The notes under the pieces are model-generated. The model was not told where the DNA came from, searched no databases, and saw nothing but the letters and a program-made list of their open reading frames with translations. Both the position numbers and the translations under genes were made by a program. 59,802 nucleotides of DNA from Zhouia amylolytica (GTDB lineage Bacteria > Bacteroidota > Bacteroidia > Flavobacteriales > Flavobacteriaceae): positions 1 through 59,802 of the forward strand of contig NZ_FPAG01000012.1 in assembly GCF_900116365.1 (NCBI RefSeq), read 5' to 3'. Below, piece by piece: positions 18,159 through 26,237 of the stretch (the first letter of the stretch is position 1; every line of letters starts with the position of its first letter).

Positions 18159-19040
18159 ATGAAAAAAACTGCATTATTATTACTCATTTTTTTATTTGGG
18201 ATTTTATGTACCGCTCTATCACAAGAGCGCGTATTATTTTTTCAAACCAACTGGGGCAATCAACTGTCATGGGATGAGTTTTGTAAAAAAGCAAAGGCTT
18301 CAGGTTTTGATGGAATTGATATTTGGTTACCCAATAACAAAGAAAGCCAACAAGACTTAAAAGAAGCCTTAGCTAAATACGACCTTAAATTAAACCTAAT
18401 GCACGGAACCGTTAAGGGGATACCGTTAGCCGAAAGTTTAAAAAAATACGAAACGCGGCTTGAGGAATTAATGCAATGGAACCCTGTTCTTATTAATTCT
18501 CATACCGGAAGTGATTTTTTCAGCTACGAAGACAATCTTAAGTTTATTGCCATAGGTAACAAACTAAGTAAAAAGTACAATATCCCAGTCTATCACGAAA
18601 CACATCGCGGGCGCTTTAGTTACAGTATGACTGAGACCTTGAAATATCTTGACAAGGCCAAAGAGCTTCCTTTGACTCTGGACATGAGTCATTGGATGGT
18701 GGTACATGAATCTTTACTCCAAAATCAACCAGATCGATGGGATACGATTATTGACAACGTACATCATATTCATGCCAGAGTAGGTTTTCAGGAAGGACCT
18801 CAGGTAAATGATCCGGAGGCTCCGGAGTGGAAGAATGCATTGAAGGCTCATATAGATATCTGGGAGCGAATTATTAAAAAAGGACTGAAGGAGCACCAAG
18901 GGGTATTTACGGTCACCTCAGAGTTCGGTCCGCCGAGCTATATGCCAACGGCTCCATATACCAGGATGCCTTTGGGAGATCAATGGAAAGCAAATGTTTT
19001 TGTTATGAATGCATTAAAGCAACGTTTAGGGATCCAATAA
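18159..19040 (+). CDS. Exported TIM-barrel sugar phosphate isomerase/epimerase-like protein
   Basis: A 293-residue protein. The frame is open from 18102, but the ATG at 18159 gives a good signal peptide (MKKTALLLLIFLFGILCTALSQ), whereas the earlier starts would overlap the DUF1501 gene. The mature part has the AP-endonuclease-2/xylose-isomerase-like barrel pattern: WDEFCKKAKASGFDGIDIW, LMHGTVKG, the HETHRGRF motif (about 162-169), LTLDMSHWMVVHE (about 187-199) and HHIHARVG with a later EFGPP. Those His, Asp and Glu residues are the expected metal ligands. Being exported is unusual for such enzymes in general but common in the Bacteroidota/Planctomycetes set. It follows the DUF1501 gene by 19 bp. 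Confidence 0.85.
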   Translation: MKKTALLLLIFLFGILCTALSQERVLFFQTNWGNQLSWDEFCKKAKASGFDGIDIWLPNNKESQQDLKEALAKYDLKLNLMHGTVKGIPLAESLKKYETRLEELMQWNPVLINSHTGSDFFSYEDNLKFIAIGNKLSKKYNIPVYHETHRGRFSYSMTETLKYLDKAKELPLTLDMSHWMVVHESLLQNQPDRWDTIIDNVHHIHARVGFQEGPQVNDPEAPEWKNALKAHIDIWERIIKKGLKEHQGVFTVTSEFGPPSYMPTAPYTRMPLGDQWKANVFVMNALKQRLGIQ

Positions 19041-19049
19041 CATTTCGTA

Positions 19050-20435
19050 ATGACTCATTTTTTAACATTTCTGGGAAGACTACATCCCCTTATCGTACAT
19101 TTACCTATTGGCTTTATCCTCCTAGGTTTGCTGTTACAATGGTATAATCGTAAGCAGGACATGCACTTAGACAAGGCCATTTCTATTGCCTTTTTATGGG
19201 CCGGGATCAGTGCAGTTGCTGCCTGTATTACGGGCTTACTTCTATATACCCACGAGGGTTTTGCTTACGACACGGTTAAACTGCATTTATGGTTTGGCAT
19301 CATTACTGCCGTGTGCTCATTTATATATTATGTACGGATCAGTCATATTGCTTTTCATAAAACACCTGTTATTATATTTTCAATTCTTATTCTAATCGTT
19401 ATAAGTGCTACAGGGCATTTTGGTGGTAATATCACCCATGGGTCAGATTATCTTACGGAACCACTCCCTCCGTCTGTAAAAAGGATTATTGGAATTGAAA
19501 CTCAAGAGGGAAATGAAATAGCTCTTAACGAAGAAGAATTGGATGACGCCATATTATATTCGGATATAATCCAACCCATTTTAGACAACAAATGCGTTAG
19601 CTGTCATGGGCCCAAGAAATCTAAAGGAGAATTAGCTTTGCACACTCCGGAAGCCATCCAAAAAGGGGGAGAAAACGGTGCTGTAATCGACTTAAAAACG
19701 CCTGACAGCAGTGCAATATATCATCGTCTGATTCTGCCCGTAGATCATGAAGATCATATGCCCCCAAAGGAAAAGACACCATTAACAAAACATGAAATTG
19801 CACTCATTAAAGTTTGGATTGAACATGAAGCCAATTTTGATAAAAGTATAGGGCAGCTTCAATTAGACCATGAATTGTTTACTTCCTTCTTTAAGAATGA
19901 AAATTCTTCAGAACTACCTCCGGTTTCAGTAGCAACAGTTTCAAAAGATGTCATTTCTAACCTAAAGAAGTCCACTGCATTTGGGATACAACCGGTTAGT
20001 AAAAGCACATCCTTTTTGGAGGTAAGCTGCTTAAATTTTCCGGATTTTAAGGATGCTGATCTCAACACTCTTAAACCCTTTTTTAAAAACATCGTATCTA
20101 TAAATCTCAGAGGTACCCAGGTAAGTGATGACATTTTCAACAGTTTAATAAAGCTTCCTAATTTACAAACACTAAAGCTAGATAATACCCAGGTTTCAGG
20201 TGCCGGGATTGGCAGCCTGCAAAAGCTGGAATATCTGAGAACGATTTCTGTTACCAACACTAATTTTGAAGCGGCTTCTTTAAAGGATCTGGCCTTATTA
20301 GAAAACCTGGAAAAGGTATACATTTTTAATACTCCTGCAGCACAATCGCCACAGGAAAATACTGATATAACATTCACCATTAACTACGGAAATTACACAT
20401 TACCTATAATTGCAACAGACACCATTATTTATTAA
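19050..20435 (+). CDS. DUF2231 - PSCyt1 cytochrome - LRR fusion
   Basis: A 461-residue protein with three parts. The N-terminal membrane domain (1-135) has four hydrophobic helices and the LHPLIVHLPIGF motif of DUF2231, with His residues suited to heme b. A planctomycete-type c heme domain follows (about 165-270), with CVSCH (Cys182, Cys185, His186) and HMPP (Met238). The C-terminal 120 residues carry leucine-rich repeats: INLRGTQVSDDIF, LKLDNTQVSGAGI and ISVTNTNFEAASL at 23-24 residue spacing. It starts 9 bp after the isomerase gene and completes the operon-like block. It could pass electrons between a membrane heme and periplasmic cytochromes. Confidence 0.85.
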   Translation: MTHFLTFLGRLHPLIVHLPIGFILLGLLLQWYNRKQDMHLDKAISIAFLWAGISAVAACITGLLLYTHEGFAYDTVKLHLWFGIITAVCSFIYYVRISHIAFHKTPVIIFSILILIVISATGHFGGNITHGSDYLTEPLPPSVKRIIGIETQEGNEIALNEEELDDAILYSDIIQPILDNKCVSCHGPKKSKGELALHTPEAIQKGGENGAVIDLKTPDSSAIYHRLILPVDHEDHMPPKEKTPLTKHEIALIKVWIEHEANFDKSIGQLQLDHELFTSFFKNENSSELPPVSVATVSKDVISNLKKSTAFGIQPVSKSTSFLEVSCLNFPDFKDADLNTLKPFFKNIVSINLRGTQVSDDIFNSLIKLPNLQTLKLDNTQVSGAGIGSLQKLEYLRTISVTNTNFEAASLKDLALLENLEKVYIFNTPAAQSPQENTDITFTINYGNYTLPIIATDTIIY

Positions 20436-20506
20436 AAATTCATATTGAATTAAACCTTTTTATCTGAGTGCCAGTCAAAAGGAGAAACATTCAATATTTA
20501 TTAGTC

Positions 20507-20959
20507 ATGAAAAAAATAATTGGAATTTGTATGTTATCGCTTCTAACAGTTGCGGTGAATGCCCAAGACAAAAAAGAGGATCGAAAAAAGAAATCCAAAT
20601 CCAGGGTGGAACGCATGGAGAATATGACTCCGGACCAGATGGCTGAATTACAGACAAAGCAAATGGCTGTTGATTTGGATCTTACGGATGCGCAGCAAAA
20701 AGAAATTTATACCATCAATAAGGATCAAGCGGTTAAGCGCAAGGAACAAATGGCAAAATGGAGAAGTATGCGCAACAATGATGAAAGACCATCAAGGGAT
20801 GAAATGATAAAAATGAGAAGTGCGCGATTGGATGAACAAAAAGCGATGCAGGATAGAATGAAAAAAATTCTGGATGACGATCAATATGCCAAATGGAAAA
20901 AAATGCAGGAAGAAAGACAGCAGGAAACGAGACGTCGCATGGGAAATCGGAACAAATAA
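20507..20959 (+). CDS. Spy/LTXXQ-like exported small protein
   Basis: A 150-residue protein. The frame opens at 20468, but the ATG at 20507 begins a regular signal peptide (MKKIIGICMLSLLTVAVNAQ). The mature part is highly charged and almost all helical, with MTPDQMAELQTKQMA, LDLTDAQQKEIYTINKD and a closing LDDDQYAKWKKMQEE. That three-helix, Met/Gln/Lys-rich layout with a final (E/D)QYxK(W/F) motif matches Bacteroidota Spy-like / DUF4890-like periplasmic proteins, perhaps chaperone-like or metal-responsive. It lies 71 bp after the cytochrome fusion gene and has its own terminator. Confidence 0.75.
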   Translation: MKKIIGICMLSLLTVAVNAQDKKEDRKKKSKSRVERMENMTPDQMAELQTKQMAVDLDLTDAQQKEIYTINKDQAVKRKEQMAKWRSMRNNDERPSRDEMIKMRSARLDEQKAMQDRMKKILDDDQYAKWKKMQEERQQETRRRMGNRNK

Positions 20960-20990
20960 GATCTTATTCCAAAAACATATAAAAGCATTG

Positions 20991-21018
20991 AAAAGCAACC
21001 TCTTCAGGTTGCTTTTTT
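20991..21018. terminator. Terminator after the Spy-like gene
   Basis: AAAAGCAACCT, CTTC loop, AGGTTGCTTTTTT: an 11-bp perfect stem with a T run on the plus strand. It ends the operon that starts with the PSD1 gene. Confidence 0.9.
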
Positions 21019-21182
21019 ATTTTGAATTTACCTTTTCTGATGAAGGCATCACTTTCAAAAAACGAATCCAATTATCCTGGCAAGCTTTCGTTGTGAAAAC
21101 CCCACTGTTCAAATTAGTTCAGACCAGAGAATTAATCCTAAATAACTAGTAGCCTATTTATTTTAAACCTCTCAATAAATTG

Positions 21183-21190
21183 TAGATTTG
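21183..21190 (+). promoter_or_regulatory. -7 element of the first sulfatase gene
   Basis: TAGATTTG matches TAnnTTTG and lies 35 bp before the ATG at 21226. No TTG at the expected -33 spacing. Confidence 0.5.
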
Positions 21191-21225
21191 AATCTGCATG
21201 TATTACTTACCAAACTACTGTGATT

Positions 21226-22764
21226 ATGACAAAAGTTAATATTAAACAACCATCCTTATTAGTGGCGATTATGATCACTTTTGCATTTCTGTCATCATGT
21301 GCAAAAGAGCATAAGCAAGTTGATCCGCCAAACATTATTGTTTTTCTTGTTGACGACATGGGACTTATGGATTCTTCGGTTCCATTTCTAACGGACACTA
21401 ATGGGACTCCTGTTCGTTATCCTTTGAACGAATACTACCGAACTCCAAACATGGAGACACTCGCCAAGCAAGGTATTCGCTTTAGCAATTTTTATGCACA
21501 TTCGGTTTGTTCTCCTACAAGGGCTTCAATTATGACGGGACAAACATCAGCTCGGCATAGGGTAACCAATTGGGTAAATGCTGAGAATAATAACCGTACC
21601 AAGTTTGGGCCTTCGCAATGGAATTGGGAAGGATTAAACAAAAGTTCTGTCACCCTACCAAGGGTATTACAACAAAATGGTTACAGAACCATTCATGTAG
21701 GAAAAGCACATTTTGGACCTATTGGTTTTGAAGGTGAGGACCCAACCAATTTAGGGTTTGATATAAATATCGGAGGGAGTTCTATCGGGCATCCGGGCAG
21801 TTATTACGGAAAAGATGGATTTGGCCATATTAAAGGAAATAAAAGCCGTGCGGTACCAGGTTTGGAAAAATACCATGGTAAAGATATTTTCCTTACCGAA
21901 GCTTTAACATTAGAAGCTAATGCTATGATTACGCAGGCCAAAGAAGATAACAAGCCGTTCTTCTTATATATGTCACATTACGCTGTGCATGCTCCTTTTC
22001 ACTCTGATCCGCGTTTTGCAGCTCATTATGAAGACTCCGGAAAATCTCCACAAGCACAAGCCTATGCTACTTTAGTTGAAGGTATCGACAAATCACTTGG
22101 TGATATCATCACCCATGTAAAGAGTTTAGGGCTTGGAGAAAACACCTTGATTTTATTTATGGGTGACAATGGATCAGATGCTCCTTTGCCAATAGTTGAA
22201 GATTATAGTAGTTCAGAACCACTGAAGGGGAAAAAAGGAAATCATTGGGAAGGTGGTATGCGAGTCCCTTTTATCGCTTCCTGGGTTTCGCCTGATGAAA
22301 ATGCTGATTCACAAGAAAAGCTAGCTATCCCGGCAGGAGGTATCCAAAACCAGATGGGTACGGTAATCGACTTATTCCCTTCTCTATGTGATATTACGGG
22401 TATTGATCTTCCAGAAAAGCATACGCTGGATGGATTCACCTTAAGAAGTCAGCTCGAAGGAAACCACAATAAAACGAGAAACGAACTCTTTTTAAATCAT
22501 TTTCCTCATGGGGTTCATCGCAGTGATTATTTTACAAGCTTAGTTAATGGTCATTGGAAAGTGGTTTATCACTATCCGGTAAAAGAGAACCCTCGTTATG
22601 AATTATTCAATCTGAAGGATGACCCGTTTGAAACTACCAACCTCGCAGATGCAGAACCGGAACAGCTAAAACTTATGATAGCTACCTTAAAAGAGCAGTT
22701 GCAAAACACCCAGGCACTCTATCCTGAAAAAGATAGCATCACCTTGAAGTTGACGATGCCTTAA
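21226..22764 (+). CDS. Sulfatase, Cys-type (lipoprotein)
   Basis: Hydrolyses a sulfate ester, probably outside the cytoplasm; substrate unknown. Start: a GTG at 21220 is in frame, but the ATG at 21226 is preferred. The 512-residue protein has a lipobox (FLSSC, Cys25), the metal-binding Asp pair in LVDDMG (43-44) and the catalytic signature CSPTRAS (Cys95), in which Cys must be converted to formylglycine by an FGE or anSME enzyme not seen in this window. IHVGKAHFGPIGF and LFMGDNGSDAP supply further active-site residues. A family of this type is common in marine Bacteroidota. It follows the PSD1 block behind a terminator, so it may be controlled separately. Confidence 0.92.
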   Translation: MTKVNIKQPSLLVAIMITFAFLSSCAKEHKQVDPPNIIVFLVDDMGLMDSSVPFLTDTNGTPVRYPLNEYYRTPNMETLAKQGIRFSNFYAHSVCSPTRASIMTGQTSARHRVTNWVNAENNNRTKFGPSQWNWEGLNKSSVTLPRVLQQNGYRTIHVGKAHFGPIGFEGEDPTNLGFDINIGGSSIGHPGSYYGKDGFGHIKGNKSRAVPGLEKYHGKDIFLTEALTLEANAMITQAKEDNKPFFLYMSHYAVHAPFHSDPRFAAHYEDSGKSPQAQAYATLVEGIDKSLGDIITHVKSLGLGENTLILFMGDNGSDAPLPIVEDYSSSEPLKGKKGNHWEGGMRVPFIASWVSPDENADSQEKLAIPAGGIQNQMGTVIDLFPSLCDITGIDLPEKHTLDGFTLRSQLEGNHNKTRNELFLNHFPHGVHRSDYFTSLVNGHWKVVYHYPVKENPRYELFNLKDDPFETTNLADAEPEQLKLMIATLKEQLQNTQALYPEKDSITLKLTMP

Positions 22765-22795
22765 TTTTTATTCATTTTACGTTTTATAACATCCA

Positions 22796-22830
22796 AAAAG
22801 TCCGGAGTCCAAAGCCCCGGGCTTTTTTTT
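22796..22830 (+). terminator. Terminator after the first sulfatase gene
   Basis: AAGTCCGG (22798-22805) pairs with CCGGGCTT (22817-22824) with one G-T pair and an 11-nt loop, followed by a run of T to 22830. Confidence 0.7.
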
Positions 22831-22997
22831 GTGAATTATTATTTATTTAAAAAATACATTTTCTTACACTGCACTATTAAGAAATTTCGGGTATTCCCGA
22901 AAACCATTTATTTTTTTTACAAAGTAATTACAAGTCATATATTCTTTTTAAGTATTACGGGATGCTGTGATTACCTGTCCAATCTAAAATTGACACT

Positions 22998-23465
22998 ATG
23001 CAAACATGGAATTTTAAGGTTCAAAATAATCCTCTTGAAACAGGTAAGCAATTACAAGCTTCACTGGCGTCATTAAACGGGTTAGTTTTTAGCATGAATA
23101 CAACAAAAAACAACGCAATAACCTTTAAAATCCGTAAACGTATTTTATATGCCTGGTACTTAATCTACCAGAATTACATTATTGTAGATGGAAAATTATC
23201 AGAATCAGGCACTGAAGGTGAAACGAATGTAGAAGTTTCCTTTACCAAACATTTTTTAATGAGACTGATCATATTTACCCATATATTTTTGGGCTTAGGA
23301 TTTCTCCTTGTCATTATTTCAGGAGTAAGCAGCAACGCTTCGATGTATATAATTGGAGGGATCTTATTAGCTATAGGTCTTTTTATTTGGTATGATGTAA
23401 GGAAGAGAACTAACAAGAAAATTCAGGAGTTCAAGACGTTGATCTCTGGAATAATGACTTTTTAA
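22998..23465 (+). CDS. Hypothetical membrane protein, two helices
   Basis: A 155-residue protein starting MQTWNFKVQNNPLE, with a soluble N-terminal part of about 85 residues and two transmembrane helices (about 88-110 and 115-133) ending in a basic tail. The NNAITFKIRKR and YQNYIIVDGKL segments suggest a small beta domain facing the cytoplasm. I recall similar flavobacterial proteins but know no function. The frame is complete and the ATG at 22998 is the only sensible start. It is a single gene between the sulfatase terminator and the decayed region. Confidence 0.65.
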   Translation: MQTWNFKVQNNPLETGKQLQASLASLNGLVFSMNTTKNNAITFKIRKRILYAWYLIYQNYIIVDGKLSESGTEGETNVEVSFTKHFLMRLIIFTHIFLGLGFLLVIISGVSSNASMYIIGGILLAIGLFIWYDVRKRTNKKIQEFKTLISGIMTF

Positions 23466-23474
23466 GATCAGTTT

Positions 23475-23652
23475 TATGATGACTCAATGGTACTAAAGGA
23501 ACTACTATCATAATAAAGAGATCGTCGGAAAATTCAAATTTGGCTGGCAGAAATCCGGCAAACTTATGAAGATCATTGAATATAGGATCGAAAAAGAAAT
23601 ATCAGCAACTCATACCCTCTATATTTTATCTTCCATTCTGATCTGGCAATGA
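23475..23652 (+). pseudogene. Possible decayed small gene with an in-frame stop
   Basis: Reading from ATGATG at 23475 gives MMTQWY, then a TAA at 23493, and the same frame stays open for about 52 codons to TGA at 23652. That frame is protein-like (YYHNKEIVGKFKFGWQKSGK, then a hydrophobic end LYILSSILIW). The open stretch right after the early stop, the plausible start and the membrane-like tail suggest a gene broken by one nonsense mutation. I cannot name the family; lipid-scramblase-like proteins are only a guess. Chance remains possible, since the frame is short. Confidence 0.35.
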
Positions 23653-23749
23653 TTTCCGGGCACCCCTATTAATTACATTCATTTTTAGTAAGTTAGATGT
23701 TTAAAACTCAATGATCATCAAACAAAAAATTAACATAGGGAGATCTGTT

Positions 23750-25318
23750 ATGAAAAGATCAGTACCATTTCTATTAGTTGCACTTACTATAGTTTTCATT
23801 AATTCTGTTTATGCACAAGGGGTTACTTCAGAAGAAGTAGATTCTCTTGTTGGCAGGGCTTTAGCCACAACCCCTTCAGTAGGTATTGCAGTTGCTATTG
23901 TAAAGGATGGAAAAAATATACACTCCAAAGGTTATGGCTTCAAGTCTATTGACAGCAATGATCCGGTAGATGAGCACACGATGTTTGCCATTGCCTCAAA
24001 CTCCAAGGCATTTACCACAGCCGCCTTGTCAATTTTAGTAGATGAAGGTAAACTCAAATGGGAGGATCAGGTTATTGATTACATCCCGGAGTTTAAAATG
24101 TATAATGATTACGTAACTACCAATTTTACCATTTTAGATCTTCTTACTCATAGAAGTGGCTTGGGTCTTGGTGCTGGTGATCTCATGATTTTTCCTGACG
24201 GAGCAGATTTTACGATTAAAGATGTTCTTAGCAGCTTTCAATATCAGCAAGAGGTATCGGCTTTTCGAACGAAATATGATTACGACAATCTTCTTTACAT
24301 CGTTGCTGGGGAAGTAATCAGTCGGGTGAGTGGTATGAGTTGGGCAGACTATATTCAGTCGCGTATCTTCGATCCGCTGGGGATGAAGAATTCGGCACCA
24401 ACAGCATCCCTTTTAAGCAAAAATGAGAACCTGGCACTACCTCATGACTCAGCAGGTGAACCCATCAATACATTGTCTACCTATGATGGAGATCTTGTTG
24501 CGGCCGCCGGCGGTATTTATTCTAGTGTTGATGATTTAAGCAAATGGATGCTCATGCACCTCAACAACGGCAAATACGGTAAAGCCCTATCTCAAACATT
24601 ATTTTCTGAGCAGCAGCAAAATCAAATGTGGCAGCCACATACCCCATTGAGGTTTACGACAAACCCTAATCCCAGAACACAACAACATTTTGCGGCTTAT
24701 GGTCTTGGTTGGTTCATTGGGGACAAACAAGGAAAGATTGTTATTAGTCATACGGGAGGATTGCCGGGTATGCTGTCTAAAACAGTTTTAGTTCCTGAGT
24801 TGAATTTGGGAATTGTGGTGTTGACTAATTCATGGCCCGGGGGGAATGCATATAGTTCCATTCCTGAAACGATCCTTGATTCCTATTTAGAAATTGAAAA
24901 ACGGGACTGGATTAAAAAATTGGCGGATAATGCAAAAAATACTGGTCATGAATCGGATTCTGTAACCACCAGGGTATGGAAGGTTATTGCAGAAAACAAG
25001 ACCTCACCTATAGATATTAAAAACTATACGGGTACCTATAGGGATCCATGGTTTGGAGAGGTAGCAATCAGCCTAAAAGAGGGCAAACTTTGGTTTACTT
25101 CGTTAAGATCCCCAAAATTGAATGGGCCTATGTTCTATTACAAGGGTACAACATTTGCCATAAAATGGGAATATCGGGAAATGCATGCTGATGCATTTGC
25201 CACCTTTAATTTGAATGAAGACGGTAAAGGGATCAGCATTCAGATGAAAGGAATTTCGCCTAATATAGACTTTAGCTTTGATTTTCACGACTTGAACCTT
25301 AAGCGTGTTGAAGAGTAA
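23750..25318 (+). CDS. Serine hydrolase, class C beta-lactamase-like, with DUF3471-type tail
   Basis: A 522-residue exported protein. The frame opens at 23711, but the ATG at 23750 starts a good signal peptide (MKRSVPFLLVALTIVFINSVYAQG) and is preceded by AGGGAG. The penicillin-binding/esterase fold has the nucleophile motif SNSK (Ser83, Lys86), YDN about 120 residues later (in KYDYDNLLY), and HTGG as the third motif. The C-terminal 110 residues, with TGTYRDPWFGEVAISLKEGK, match the DUF3471 beta domain often fused to such enzymes. Likely a periplasmic peptidase or esterase; the substrate is unknown. It is a single gene flanked by two decayed stretches. Confidence 0.9.
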   Translation: MKRSVPFLLVALTIVFINSVYAQGVTSEEVDSLVGRALATTPSVGIAVAIVKDGKNIHSKGYGFKSIDSNDPVDEHTMFAIASNSKAFTTAALSILVDEGKLKWEDQVIDYIPEFKMYNDYVTTNFTILDLLTHRSGLGLGAGDLMIFPDGADFTIKDVLSSFQYQQEVSAFRTKYDYDNLLYIVAGEVISRVSGMSWADYIQSRIFDPLGMKNSAPTASLLSKNENLALPHDSAGEPINTLSTYDGDLVAAAGGIYSSVDDLSKWMLMHLNNGKYGKALSQTLFSEQQQNQMWQPHTPLRFTTNPNPRTQQHFAAYGLGWFIGDKQGKIVISHTGGLPGMLSKTVLVPELNLGIVVLTNSWPGGNAYSSIPETILDSYLEIEKRDWIKKLADNAKNTGHESDSVTTRVWKVIAENKTSPIDIKNYTGTYRDPWFGEVAISLKEGKLWFTSLRSPKLNGPMFYYKGTTFAIKWEYREMHADAFATFNLNEDGKGISIQMKGISPNIDFSFDFHDLNLKRVEE

Positions 25319-25338
25319 TTATCGTGAATTAATATTTT

Positions 25339-25515
25339 TTACCAGAGATAAGCGTTACTTGTAAAAGCTGCAAAAAAAGAATTCTTCACGATAACCCGGA
25401 AGCTATGATTTGCGCTAACGAATGAACCTTTTACAAAAATTGCCTGGAGCTGGTTATATTTAATGTATGTCCTAATAGTAGCTGTCAATTAAAAAAACGG
25501 CTAATCAGTCCTTAG
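25339..25515 (+). pseudogene. DUF1272 relic, internal stop and lost start
   Basis: The 59-codon frame reads ISVTCKSCKKRILHDNPEAM, then ICANE, a TGA stop (25423-25425), then TFYKNCLELVIFNVCPNSSC and QLKKRLISP. This fits the small zinc-ribbon-like DUF1272 family (…CxxC…EAxICxxECTFCxxC…NVCPNCGG…P). The TGA stands exactly where family members have Cys before Thr-Phe, and the next family Cys is Tyr here. There is no ATG: the position of the family's start is TTA, directly after an in-frame TAA. Two independent losses argue for a pseudogene rather than recoding. The family is identified by remembered motif. Confidence 0.7.
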
Positions 25516-25810
25516 TGAGTTAATTAAAAATCCTATACGGAGGGACCCCGTATTTATATCTATTGAGAAAAATAGGTGTCTAGAAAAATTCCGGAATATC
25601 GATGCCAGGAAAAGATAGAGGATTCAAGAAAGGATTAAAAAGGAATGTTCCTCATCGTTTTATAAAACCCAACACGAACCATGTTAAATGGCAGGCAATT
25701 GATTTAGCATCTAGTTGGCTTATTAGTACTATTAGCTGGTCGGGATGACAGGAAGAGCCGATTATTTATAGCGTGTTTGCTGTCGACTGACTCTTAGGAT
25801 CAAAGAGGGA
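25516..25810. other. Intergenic stretch with no supported gene
   Basis: A 48-codon frame at 25602-25748 begins MPGKDRGFKKGLKRN and is basic, but resembles nothing I recognise and has no clear expression signal. A short hairpin, ATACGG / CCGTAT with a 7-nt loop, lies at about 25534-25552. The stretch may be further decayed DNA. Confidence 0.4.
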
Positions 25811-26167
25811 TTAATTCTTTCGATAAGGACAATGTAAACAACCATTTCCACAGCATTTCCCTCTTCTCAGGTGATACCAGGAGGTAAAGACATAATTTCC
25901 GTCTTCGTTGACGTAGTAATCGATGGTTTCCACCAATTGTTCAGCCTTACCCAATCCGGCAATGGTTCTTCTTTTTTCGGGCGTCAGATCACTTGTATAT
26001 TCCGCTATTCTATTAGCCACCACATTCTTTAAACACTCTTGACACAAGCAACCCATATTTGGTTCCAAGGGCATGATGGCAGGATAAGCATTACACCAGC
26101 ATCCGGATGAATAACAGGTAAATGAAGTATGGCACTGGGGACAGGATTTGGTTCTTGGGGTACTCAC
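25811..26167 (-). CDS. Cysteine-rich CWC protein fused to DUF5522
   Basis: A 118-residue protein in two parts. Residues 5-50 form a cysteine-rich domain with CPQC (9-12), CYSSGCWC (18-25) and CLCQEC (40-45), the cysteine-rich CWC family. Residues 82-118 are a DUF5522 domain ending in KCCGNGCLHCPY (104-115). Both halves look like metal-binding ribbons; function is unknown. The start codon lies only 23 bp past the hemL terminator, on the same strand, so it is either read through or has its own start. A standalone DUF5522 gene lies 3.6 kb away. Confidence 0.85.
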   Translation of the reverse strand: MSTPRTKSCPQCHTSFTCYSSGCWCNAYPAIMPLEPNMGCLCQECLKNVVANRIAEYTSDLTPEKRRTIAGLGKAEQLVETIDYYVNEDGNYVFTSWYHLRRGKCCGNGCLHCPYRKN

Positions 26168-26189
26168 CTAATGTTCTATATTTTAACAA

Positions 26190-26217
26190 CAAGCCCGAGC
26201 TATCAGGCCCGGGCTTG
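26190..26217 (-). terminator. Terminator of the hemL operon
   Basis: On the minus strand CAAGCCCG pairs with CGGGCTTG (8 bp, extended by three further pairs), with a T-rich tail (TTGTTAAAAT). It sits 20 bp beyond the hemL stop. Confidence 0.75.
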
Positions 26218-26237
26218 CATCTTTACTTTATATATGC

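Noticed and set aside
13880-22764. Horizontally acquired island
   Set aside because: The genes recall Planctomycetes, but base composition looks like the surroundings and there are no integrase, tRNA or direct-repeat borders; related loci exist in other Bacteroidota as far as I recall.
25423-25425. Selenocysteine codon in the DUF1272 frame
   Set aside because: The start codon is missing and another conserved Cys is changed, so decay is simpler; no selenocysteine genes are in view.
25602-25748. 48-residue basic frame MPGKDRGFKKGLKRN…
   Set aside because: No recognised family, no promoter and no neighbour context; kept only as a note in the intergenic entry.
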